Shown here: in pieces, positions 8,494 through 16,116 of the stretch
Position numbering within the stretch: the stretch's first letter is position 1
How the letters are laid out: every line of letters starts with the position of its first letter
DNA from: CAVTLG01 sp963735495
GTDB taxonomy: Bacteria; Chloroflexota; Ktedonobacteria; Ktedonobacterales; Ktedonobacteraceae
Assembly (NCBI GenBank): GCA_963735495.1
Contig: CAVTLG010000014.1
Location: forward strand, 372,001-436,000
Direction of reading: 5' to 3'
Length of the DNA: 64,000 nt
Program-made: the position numbers and the translations under genes
Notes under the pieces: model-generated
Databases searched by the model: none
Seen by the model: only the letters and a program-made list of their open reading frames with translations
Told to the model about the DNA's origin: nothing

Positions 8494-9183
8494 CTATCCC
8501 ATGCTCTGTAATGCAATTGAGCCGACGTTCGATAGGAGAGACAATTGTGCACGTGGATACGCTCCTACATCGCCATGTGCTTCCTTCCCAATAAACTGCT
8601 GGAACACAGACACACCTGGAAAGTCTACCGCTAAACTTCCCACGTCGGTCTTTGCGTCAACATGAAAGGCACTATTCGCTGGTAGTGTCAGGTCAACAGG
8701 ACCAGCGTTGGTCTGAAACCGATAGCTCGCCTCGGCTATGAGTGTACCGGCAAACGTGATCGCGCCCGCGTTGGTCTGGAAACTTGCGTTACCGGTAAGC
8801 GTCGTCTGAGCGGCGCTGATGGACCCGGCATGGCTGTGCAATTTGACCTGTCCGCGTACATTATAGACATCGATGCTGCCTGCGTTGGTATGCAAGTCCA
8901 GGTCGACAGTCGTCGGCACGTACACATCAAAATTGACAAAGCTTGTTTTGCCTAAAACACTGGTGGGAGTGGACACTTGGACGATGACGTGTTTCCTATC
9001 GACGCAGTGCCATGTTACCTGTGGCGCATCATCACTATGATCTGGTTGGATGGTTGCTTTGATGCTCACTGAGCCATATGCTCCGGCGCGAACATGAATG
9101 TTGCCAGCGTAGTTGTTGATGGTAACGGTTGGATATTCGCCTACTGCGAACGTTTCTTCCAGGGCAAGTTGTTGTGTATGCAT
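8494..9183 (-). CDS. DUF4097-like beta-strand-repeat protein
   Basis: About 229 residues. The sequence is a run of short beta strands forming a right-handed stack: VTINNYAGNIHVRAG, VDLDLHTNAGSIDVYNVRG, GNASFQTNAGAITFAG, SYRFQTNAGPVDLTLP, where the NAG(S/A/P)I motif repeats about every 20 residues. This is the pattern of DUF4097 adhesin-like proteins, often tied to cell-envelope stress operons. It has no signal peptide, so it may be cytoplasmic here. ATG 9183 is preferred because AAGGAGC lies 6 bases before it; an upstream TTG at 9198 lacks a site. It stands alone. Confidence 0.75.
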   Translation of the reverse strand: MHTQQLALEETFAVGEYPTVTINNYAGNIHVRAGAYGSVSIKATIQPDHSDDAPQVTWHCVDRKHVIVQVSTPTSVLGKTSFVNFDVYVPTTVDLDLHTNAGSIDVYNVRGQVKLHSHAGSISAAQTTLTGNASFQTNAGAITFAGTLIAEASYRFQTNAGPVDLTLPANSAFHVDAKTDVGSLAVDFPGVSVFQQFIGKEAHGDVGAYPRAQLSLLSNVGSIALQSMG

Positions 9184-9377
9184 TGACTGCTCCTTCAATA
9201 TTTTTACTTTGTCTTGTCAATATGTATCAAAAACGTGGCGATATTTGTTACTATTGTGGTAATAATAACAGATATGTAGAATATGGTCAAGTGATTGGGG
9301 AAAATGATCAATGCAAAGGTGAAATATTGTTGCTGCTGACCTGATGAGTACTTTTTCTCGTTGTAACTATGGGTGGG

Positions 9378-9602
9378 AACGACAACCGCAAGGGATCAAT
9401 GCCGTTTAGTTAAGTGCAATCCACGCTCATATGGCAGAGCTAGAATGACGCGAATTGAGCTTGACGTTTTTCTTATTTAAACGGCATTGACCGCAAGGGA
9501 TTGTCGCTACGCGGAGATATCCGATGCAAGAACGACAACCGCAAGGGATTGTCGCTACGCGGGGTGGAGGGCGATGGCTCCCTCCTTCGCGTAGCGGCGG
9601 GG
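9378..9602. repeat. dispersed bipartite repeat, also present inverted at 53749-53797
   Basis: The intergenic stretch 9184-9755 has no gene but holds repeats. A 24-base unit occurs at 9491-9514 and 9539-9562; its first 22 bases in reverse complement recur exactly at 53776-53797. A second module at 9588-9602 (CGCGTAGCGGCGGGG) recurs inverted at 53749-53763. The CGCTACGCG and CGCGTAGCG parts can pair to form a hairpin. This is a REP-like family scattered between genes. Confidence 0.7.
9396..9490. mobile_element. 95-bp MITE with 13-bp terminal inverted repeats and 10-bp target duplication
   Basis: The ends TCAATGCCGTTTA (9396-9408) and TAAACGGCATTGA (9478-9490) are perfect inverted repeats; four more bases match after a 2-base mismatch. 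CCGCAAGGGA flanks it on both sides (9386-9395 and 9491-9500). An empty copy of the target, with that 10-mer only once, lies beside it at 9531-9562, so insertion with a 10-bp duplication can be read directly. It has no coding capacity and must be moved by a transposase elsewhere. Confidence 0.8.
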
Positions 9603-9755
9603 CTTGCCCCCGCTGCTGTACAGTTGACCTGAAGAGTCACTTCTCGTCTTGGCAAAACAATATCCGGGACATTATCTCTTCTGCGCAAAAAGAAGCACGT
9701 CACAGAGAATGTCCTCTGTGGCGTGCTCACATATGCCTATGGCGATGATACGGTG

Positions 9756-10487
9756 TTACTTGAGCGCATCACGGGTTGTCAAACCAAAGCGTTCGACAAT
9801 TGGTCCCAGTGTCGCAAGCAGGATAGACCCGATAACAATCGTCACAACAATGTTCGTTGAAGACCAGGACAGCCAGCCTGGGATGAGTGCACTCCAGGGA
9901 TTAAGACCCCCGAGAATCAGGATTATGTTGCCATACAGACCGCCAATAATATTATTGGGCAGCACTGCACAGACCAGGAAAAAGAGAAAACCACGCAGTG
10001 TATACACATCTTTGCCGATAGGGCTGACGCCGAAACGTTTGGCGAATACGCGATATAAGATCATCGGCAAACACAGTTGGATGAAGTCGGTTGCCCCAAA
10101 GGGTATGGCTACCAGCAGTGGCAGCGGCTGCGGCGACAAAATACCGGCTCCCAGGAAGTTGCCCAGATAGGCGATGACGAATGCCCACACACCAAACCAT
10201 AACGCGAATGGAATACCAAACCCAATGGCGATAAAAATTGAACTTACGCCAAAAAAGAGTGAGGGGATGCCAATGGATAGATAAGAGAGCACGATGTAAA
10301 CTGCCGATGCTACTGCGATTGTCACTAACTGAGGGATGGCGGGCCAGCCTGTGAAACGTAGCGTGTAGTTAATCGCTGTTGAAGCGTTCCCTGCTACTGC
10401 GGGTGGCTCGTCTCTACGTCCTTGTTCTGCCAAAGCAGTTGGTTCCGTCTGTTCAACAGACTCTCCACTTTTAAGCAATTCGTCCAT
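9756..10487 (-). CDS. multi-pass membrane protein, ECF-transporter S-component-like
   Basis: 243 residues. After a hydrophilic N-terminal segment of about 50 residues there are about six hydrophobic helices. The block FGVSSIFIAIGFGIPFALWFGVWAFVIAYLGNFLGAG and the conserved prolines and glycines resemble substrate-binding S components of energy-coupling-factor transporters, or QueT-like proteins, but no vitamin-specific motif was recognised. A MASE1-like sensor domain is an alternative. It is a single gene on the minus strand. An EcfT-like gene exists at 36222 but is 26 kb away, so a partnership is only a guess. Confidence 0.5.
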   Translation of the reverse strand: MDELLKSGESVEQTEPTALAEQGRRDEPPAVAGNASTAINYTLRFTGWPAIPQLVTIAVASAVYIVLSYLSIGIPSLFFGVSSIFIAIGFGIPFALWFGVWAFVIAYLGNFLGAGILSPQPLPLLVAIPFGATDFIQLCLPMILYRVFAKRFGVSPIGKDVYTLRGFLFFLVCAVLPNNIIGGLYGNIILILGGLNPWSALIPGWLSWSSTNIVVTIVIGSILLATLGPIVERFGLTTRDALK

Positions 10488-10722
10488 GAGTGTCCCGTCC
10501 TTTCAACTAATACGATGATGACGTGTAGATAAAACAACGTACAAAAATTATCCCTCTGGTTAATAAACTACACTTTATGATCTTTCTGGTGCATTTGTCA
10601 ACGTAGACCATGCAGCGTGTCGCAGGCTGCACATGAACGTGCAATTCGCGCTAGACTTTCTGTGCATCCTGGCTCTGCCTCTTTGCATGTATATCATATT
10701 TTATAGTAAATCACCGGTATAT

Positions 10723-12207
10723 CTATTGCAATTGCTCGGCGCGCTCATAACAGTCCAGAGCTTCCTGGTGCCGTCCCAGCGCATCGAGTACGGTGCCGCG
10801 ACTCGACCAGGCTTGCGTTTCGTTGGGATTCAGATACACTGCCTGCTCGTAGGCCATAAGGGCTTCTTTATAGCGCTCCAGGGCAAAGTAGGTATCGCCC
10901 ATTGCCAGCCAGAGCGAAGCCTTCTGTGGGTTTACCTCCAATGCATGATGATAAGCCTTCAGCGCTTCCTCGTAATCGTGCATGGTAAAGAGCTTATCGC
11001 CACGCTTCTCCCAATCCTCGGTTGTGAGCAAGGCACCTGGCGTCAACGGGGTGGCTTGAGGTGTCGGCGTGAGTGGAGCTGATGGCAGTGCTGGCGTATA
11101 AGGGCTGGCAAATTGTTGCCGTAGTGCTGGCTGTGGCAGTACTGGCGTCATCGCCATGGCTCTACTGCCGGATGGTGCTGGTGTCGCTGAGCTATATCTC
11201 TCCTGCTTTCTCCCCCCGGAGCGTGCGGGTGCGTAATCTCGTGCGGGAGGAGATGGTGGTGTATTCATGGTCAGCGCGAGCAGATCCTGGACAAAGAGGT
11301 CAACATTTGGATAGCGCTGTGTTGGCCTTTGTTGTGTCGCGCGCTGGAGTACTGGATGCAGATATTCATAATCGGTCTGGTGCAGTATGTGTGAGAACAG
11401 TTGCTGGCACAAAATTGCAAACATATACTGATCACTGGCCGGAGTAACTGTATGCCAATATGCGCTCATATCCCCGGTATGAACGCTGGTACTGCTGGCG
11501 GTATAGAGTTCTGGAGGCAAATAGGGTGCCGTCGGTGGATGCAGGCGGGCCAGGCCAAAGTCCGCTATCCAGAGGCGCTCCTGGTTAGCCAACAGGATAT
11601 TGTGCGGTATAAGTGCGCCATGGACAATATTCCGCGCATGGGCGGCACTTAATGCGGAACCTATTTGCTGGATGAGATTCATCAAGATGCTGATAGGGGC
11701 GATGCCCTGTTCGTACAGCGCTCTCTGAACCTCTGTTTTCTGATAGTGGGCGATGAAATTGTTAAATGTGCCGGGAATATATTGGCAGAGCGTGAGCAGA
11801 TAGCCATCTTGTTCACGTCCTGGTTGCCATTCATAGGCCGACTGGTTTGTATGGCCTGGATACCAGGTTGTACAACTGAAGACGGGCAAAATGGCATTGT
11901 GGCGCAGTGCCGTAACCGCACGTACTTCGCGGCGCGCCGCATCCCATAAATGCATGCTCGCCGGGTCTTGCGGAAAGAGTTTGATGACGGCTGATTGACC
12001 TGAGCGTTGGTGGGTGGCCAGGTACGCCTGCCCGCTTCTGCCCGTTCCCAGGAGCTTTTGTGCCTGGTAGTGTCCCAGGCTTGCTCCTGCCGCCAGAGTT
12101 CCGCAGATGCGACAGACAATCTCCTCGGCCTGCAAGGGATGAGGAGGATGTCCAAGACAATACGATGTTGTCCCCTCGCGAGCCTCATTGTATGTTTTGT
12201 TGTCCAT
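10723..12207 (-). CDS. Ser/Thr protein kinase-like protein (predicted pseudokinase) with C-terminal TPR repeats
   Basis: 494 residues. A degenerate zinc-ribbon-like start (CLGH ... CRIC, 17-35) precedes a kinase fold: glycine loop LLGTGRSGQAYLA (52-64), VIK lysine (76), helix-C glutamate (about 94) and IADFGLARL (214-222). The catalytic loop reads IVHGALIPHNILL (194-206): both the catalytic aspartate of HRD and the following lysine are replaced (Ala198, Ile200), so phosphotransfer is unlikely although ATP binding may survive. A proline-rich linker (310-390) leads to about 100 residues with three TPR units (AWSSRGTVLDALGRHQEALDCY is the last). It likely acts as a scaffold or sensor. The gene downstream of a sensor-like membrane protein on the same strand is a plausible partner. 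Confidence 0.85.
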   Translation of the reverse strand: MDNKTYNEAREGTTSYCLGHPPHPLQAEEIVCRICGTLAAGASLGHYQAQKLLGTGRSGQAYLATHQRSGQSAVIKLFPQDPASMHLWDAARREVRAVTALRHNAILPVFSCTTWYPGHTNQSAYEWQPGREQDGYLLTLCQYIPGTFNNFIAHYQKTEVQRALYEQGIAPISILMNLIQQIGSALSAAHARNIVHGALIPHNILLANQERLWIADFGLARLHPPTAPYLPPELYTASSTSVHTGDMSAYWHTVTPASDQYMFAILCQQLFSHILHQTDYEYLHPVLQRATQQRPTQRYPNVDLFVQDLLALTMNTPPSPPARDYAPARSGGRKQERYSSATPAPSGSRAMAMTPVLPQPALRQQFASPYTPALPSAPLTPTPQATPLTPGALLTTEDWEKRGDKLFTMHDYEEALKAYHHALEVNPQKASLWLAMGDTYFALERYKEALMAYEQAVYLNPNETQAWSSRGTVLDALGRHQEALDCYERAEQLQ

Positions 12208-12319
12208 CTCATTCTGCCTTTTCTGGGCGCTTGGCCTGGTTTCTGCCAGGTGGCCCCACTACAATAGATGCGTTCTCTGCTCCCGTTGAACTCGAGCTTC
12301 CCCGCCGTCTCTCTCTCTG

Positions 12320-12340
12320 GGCACCCCGTAATGGGGTGCC
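12320..12340 (-). terminator. hairpin between the membrane-protein and pseudokinase genes
   Basis: GGCACCCC (12320-12327) and GGGGTGCC (12333-12340) form a perfect 8-bp stem with loop GTAAT, 18 bases after the stop of the membrane-protein gene. There is no T-run, so it may be a weak terminator or an RNA-processing or pause site rather than a classical terminator. Confidence 0.45.
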
Positions 12341-12357
12341 GTTACACTCGTGCTAGG

Positions 12358-14520
12358 CTATTCCTCCATGGGAACTCTCTGGATACGATATGCTTGAGAC
12401 ATGCGGTGGCTGTAAGGGTTGTACGGATTGTGCTCCTGGGGCACCTGATGCGGCTCTGCATCCTGCTCTCTTGAGCGTCCGTAGCCGCTCTGTGAGTACA
12501 CCACTTCTGCTGGTGCTGGCTGGCGTGCCGCCTGTTCTGCTTCCAGCGCTGGGCGTGGATTCATCTGTGCGATCTGGTTCAGCGTATTGTGTAGCTGCTG
12601 CTCCAGCAGGTGAATCTCGCGAGCGACGCGGTCGAGACTCATGCGTTCCAGGCTCGCCGTGGCGAGTTCGTTGAAGGTCGATGAGTGCTTGAGGTCGCTG
12701 ATCGCATCCCGTATGCGTCGGGTAAGATTGCTGATGGACTCCAGTGCACTACTCGTCCGTCGCCATTGACTCTCCTGAATACGCTGTAAGTGTGAGAGGC
12801 TGAGAAAGATCGAATGCAGTTCTGCCGCGCTCTTCGGTGGGGGCTGATTCACCGGCCAGGGAGCCTGGCCCTGCCCTAAGCGTTCCACGCCTTCTTGCAG
12901 CAACCGGCAATCGTGCGCGATCTGATCGTATTTTGATCCGCGTAGTGATAGGGCGCTGAGTCGATCTAACATCAGGTTGAGACTGATGGCGATTGGTAGC
13001 AATGGACCAGGAACCGTGGGTGCTCGCGCTGCCAGATCTCCTCGTGCCACGCGTGCATGCACTTCACGCAGAGCCGCCACGCCATCATCCATCGCGTGTT
13101 TGCCCTGGGCGGTCCGTGTGGCCTCATCAGCTTCGCGCCGTGTTACCTGTAGTTCGCGGCGTGAGATAACCAGTTCGCCGCGCATCTGCATGGTCAGGCG
13201 GTTGTTTTCCAACAGGGTCAGAGCCTGGCGTGCAATCACGATCAAGATCAACGCCAGTGCCACCAGGTCGGCTTGCAGCAGGGTTTTACCGCCGCGCGTT
13301 GCCACGTTGGTGATCAACAAGGCACAGGTGGCAATGACCAGGATGAACGGCGCAATGGTTTGCGCGGTTGCGCTGAGTTGTGCGAAGCGTCCCGGTGCCA
13401 GTAGCGAAGAGATGTTGAGACCAGCATTCTTCGTGCGTTCGAGTTGTTCCTGCTCGCGAGCCACGCTGCGAGGGTACTCAATAGCGGCCAGTCCGATCAG
13501 TGCCATACTCAGCGGCCATAACACATCCTGTACAGTACCCGTGTTGAAGTTGTTCGAGAGCGAATAGAACGATAGCAAGCTATCGGTAATCGCCAGGAAG
13601 AACAGTCCCATACACAGAAGCATGAAGACGGGTTGTTGTGCGCGGCTAGCCAGCGGACTGAACATAAGAAATGCGCCGACCGCAACGAGGAACAGGTCTC
13701 CAGTTGGGAAGTAGACGGAGAGAAAGGCTGCGCCTGCACTTGGTGCCTGTGCCAATCCCGCAATCAACGGACTTAACAGGAAGAACCAGGAGAGTGCCAG
13801 TGATGCGCCAATGACCGCCAGCGCATCCAGGATCAGGCGTATGCGTCCCACCGATGCTTTGTTGCGCCGTGTGAGTAACAATGTGCCGATCAGAAAGAAC
13901 GGGTATGAGAGCACAAAACCAGTATCATAGATGCCTGGAAATGGCACATCAGCGCTGTTCATGCGTATGTCGTAGCTGGTCCAGACGGCCTGACCACTGG
14001 CATACAGGGCGATCCCGACAGCTAGCAGGCTCCAGGCGATGAATGCGCGCTGTGCGGCTTGAGCTTCAGAGTGTGCGGCTGCTAACTCATTTGGAGAACG
14101 GCGTTCTGCGCTTTTTTGCAACAGTTCGTGGCGCAAATTGGCGGAAACGTTGCGTAGCCGTAGCGCAATGCGCATACAGAAGATGAAGCCCAGTCCTTCT
14201 CCTACAAACTGTAAAATGTCGGATGAGCCTTTGAGAAAGAAGCTTTTCCCCGGTTCCTGCCCGAGTAAGACCATGAAGATCAGGAAGAGGGAAAATCCAG
14301 CCGCAAAGCTCAGCACAATCCAGGGGCCATAGTGTTCTGCGGCTGGATCGCGTGCCAGGGCTTCGCCATGCAAGAATGCTTGTTCCTGCTCGCGCGCTTT
14401 CTCTTTGTGGCTATAGCCATATGCTGCTTCTGGCCTCCCGTCGGTGAAGCCGCCGGCACCCATAGCTGGGCGCATTGGTCCCATGTTGCCAGAAAGTCTT
14501 GATGCCTCATTGTACGACAT
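12358..14520 (-). CDS. multi-pass membrane protein with HAMP-like and coiled-coil cytoplasmic region
   Basis: 720 residues. About eight to ten membrane segments lie between 70 and 460; the part with DSLLSFYSLSNNFNTGTVQDVLWPL resembles the membrane sensing regions that precede GGDEF or kinase domains in other bacteria. A long coiled coil follows (about 460-500, ELVISRRELQVTRREADEATR), then a HAMP-like turn (VARGDLAARAPTVPGPLLPIAISLNLMLDRL) and more helices (540-660), then a tyrosine/proline-rich tail. No cyclase, kinase or other output domain is present. The ATG is preceded by GAGAGGAGC. It probably senses a membrane signal and passes it to a partner such as the pseudokinase encoded 150 bases downstream (inference). 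Confidence 0.65.
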   Translation of the reverse strand: MSYNEASRLSGNMGPMRPAMGAGGFTDGRPEAAYGYSHKEKAREQEQAFLHGEALARDPAAEHYGPWIVLSFAAGFSLFLIFMVLLGQEPGKSFFLKGSSDILQFVGEGLGFIFCMRIALRLRNVSANLRHELLQKSAERRSPNELAAAHSEAQAAQRAFIAWSLLAVGIALYASGQAVWTSYDIRMNSADVPFPGIYDTGFVLSYPFFLIGTLLLTRRNKASVGRIRLILDALAVIGASLALSWFFLLSPLIAGLAQAPSAGAAFLSVYFPTGDLFLVAVGAFLMFSPLASRAQQPVFMLLCMGLFFLAITDSLLSFYSLSNNFNTGTVQDVLWPLSMALIGLAAIEYPRSVAREQEQLERTKNAGLNISSLLAPGRFAQLSATAQTIAPFILVIATCALLITNVATRGGKTLLQADLVALALILIVIARQALTLLENNRLTMQMRGELVISRRELQVTRREADEATRTAQGKHAMDDGVAALREVHARVARGDLAARAPTVPGPLLPIAISLNLMLDRLSALSLRGSKYDQIAHDCRLLQEGVERLGQGQAPWPVNQPPPKSAAELHSIFLSLSHLQRIQESQWRRTSSALESISNLTRRIRDAISDLKHSSTFNELATASLERMSLDRVAREIHLLEQQLHNTLNQIAQMNPRPALEAEQAARQPAPAEVVYSQSGYGRSREQDAEPHQVPQEHNPYNPYSHRMSQAYRIQRVPMEE

Positions 14521-14653
14521 AGATGCTCCTCTCAGAACGTGTTTGCCGCCGGCTCACAATCAGCGAAAATTGTGCTCTGACCCAAACACCTTCTTGGACT
14601 ATGCGCACTCGCCTGTCCCCCGTGGGCTTGCTGATGCGCATCTTGTGTCATAA

Positions 14654-15367
14654 TTACTGTATGGGACCAGTTGCCAGAAACGTCCAGCGTCCCAGTTTGG
14701 TTGCCAGGGAGCGATCTACTCCCAGAGTCTGCCCGGCGTTACTCAGTATCAGGCCAAGGAAGACCAGCACGTAGACGATAATAAGGCCAATGTCGATGCT
14801 CCCTCGTCCAAATAGTCCCCCCAGACCATCCAGTGTGGCCCAACCCAGGAGCGTGAGCAGGATACCTGCGCCGCACGCCAGGTTCGTGAAGACTCCAAAG
14901 ATCAAGCACAGGGCGATGCATGTCTCGCCGATAGCCACACCGTGGGCAAAGCCATGCGCATTCAGGTTGACGACGTGGCTCCAGAATGTGAACCATGCGC
15001 TCATGACCGGGGGTTGACCATTGATCGACTGTGTGGAGAACCGTGCGAAGTCGTTGATGAAGGCCGGTTGCCATTTGAGCCAGGCATCGCAGGCCCACAG
15101 GACACCAAAGGCGATACGCACTGCCGCAATACTCTTGTTGCGTCTTGCTACCAGTTGCGCAGATGGCTCTACCCGGTCGTACGCTCCAGCTATCGTCCTC
15201 CCCTGTTGCCAATGGCCTGGTTGCGCGTAGGAGCGTGAGCGTAGCGTTGTGCGTGGCTTCTGCACTGTCTGTGTCGCTGGCTCCGTCCACGTGCTCTGGC
15301 TGTTGCTCGCGTGCTGGTGAGCAGCTTTTTTGTCGGCGAGTGACGGCGTTACTGATTCATACCCCAC
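14654..15367 (-). CDS. DoxX-like membrane protein
   Basis: 237 residues with a hydrophilic N-terminus of about 75 residues followed by four membrane helices. The helix order and small motifs (VRIAFGVLWACDAWLKWQP, AIGETCIALCLIFGVF, IDIGLIIVYVLVFLGLILS) match DoxX and TQO-small-subunit-like proteins, usually small redox- or quinone-linked membrane proteins. The unusual N-terminal extension is serine/threonine- and arginine-rich. The start is probably GTG 15367, with GAGGAA about 9 bases upstream. It is in line with the two following minus-strand genes. Confidence 0.7.
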   Translation of the reverse strand: MGYESVTPSLADKKAAHQHASNSQSTWTEPATQTVQKPRTTLRSRSYAQPGHWQQGRTIAGAYDRVEPSAQLVARRNKSIAAVRIAFGVLWACDAWLKWQPAFINDFARFSTQSINGQPPVMSAWFTFWSHVVNLNAHGFAHGVAIGETCIALCLIFGVFTNLACGAGILLTLLGWATLDGLGGLFGRGSIDIGLIIVYVLVFLGLILSNAGQTLGVDRSLATKLGRWTFLATGPIQ

Positions 15368-15861
15368 AAATACAATTCCTCTTAACTATTTCAAATGAAC
15401 GTATGAGAAGTGTTTCCATCAGCAGTACAACTTCGCATACCAACTCCATCAACTCCAGTGGTCTGGCTGCGTGCCGGGCCTCTGTCTGCCAGTTGTCGAG
15501 AAAGACACCTGTGCAGTGCGATGTTCCTACAGTCACAGCATCTATGAGCAGTATAGGGTGAGGTGCTTGCGGTCATCTCCTACGAAACTTCGTGCTTTCG
15601 GCTGAGGCGAATAGGCATCTGTGCGCGCTACTGCCATATGGGGAGGTGGATGAAGAGAAAAATCTTATACATAATTCGGCATATTATACGGAATTGTGCC
15701 GTGTCTTATACCGGTCTTACGCTACGCAGTGAACACGAGGAAGTTCTTATACGGGACGTCACTCTTCAGGTCCAGTGCAAACGCGCGTAGGGGCCGAGCC
15801 AAGACCTTTTTTGTGGCGGATCTTCTGGTGTAGGGATTGTCCCTACGCGATAATTGCCAGG
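15368..15861. other. intergenic region without a supported gene
   Basis: No convincing ORF. It holds a 16-base sequence GTCTTATACCGGTCTT (15703-15718) that recurs at 21781-21796, and a small hairpin GTAGGG/CCCTAC (15830-15846) near the end of the GH15-linked gene. The stretch may hold the promoter of the DoxX-like gene. Confidence 0.5.
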
Positions 15862-16116
15862 CTATAAGTACTTGAGACGGCGCGTTGTGCCCCACAGTGC
15901 CAACAGTCCAATCAGGGGGAACAGCAGCAGGCTGAGTGGTATAAAGTCAGTCAAAGCTGCATTTATTGCCGCGTATGTCCTGTTGTAGTAGTCGCGATTC
16001 ACCTGACTGAGACGGTCAACGGCCTTTGTGAAGGCATAGAAGTTGTCATTTGACTTGCCGGTACTCAGTACCTGGGCGTCATGTATGCGATTGGCATCGC
16101 TCTGGCTCGCAATCAT
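15862..16116 (-). CDS. small protein with one C-terminal membrane helix
   Basis: 84 residues: a soluble helical part (about 1-55) followed by a membrane helix (FIPLSLLLFPLIGLLALWG) and a basic tail (TTRRLKYL). It starts inside the stop of the GH15 gene (ATGA overlap of 4 bases), so it is translationally coupled to it. No family was recognised. It could anchor or assist the glucoamylase-like enzyme at the membrane, but the coupling is the only evidence. Confidence 0.55.
   Translation of the reverse strand: MIASQSDANRIHDAQVLSTGKSNDNFYAFTKAVDRLSQVNRDYYNRTYAAINAALTDFIPLSLLLFPLIGLLALWGTTRRLKYL

Noticed and set aside
9473..9730. Minus-strand ORF of 85 residues
   Set aside because: It is a translation of the dispersed DNA repeats and MITE end; the repeated residues come from repeated DNA.
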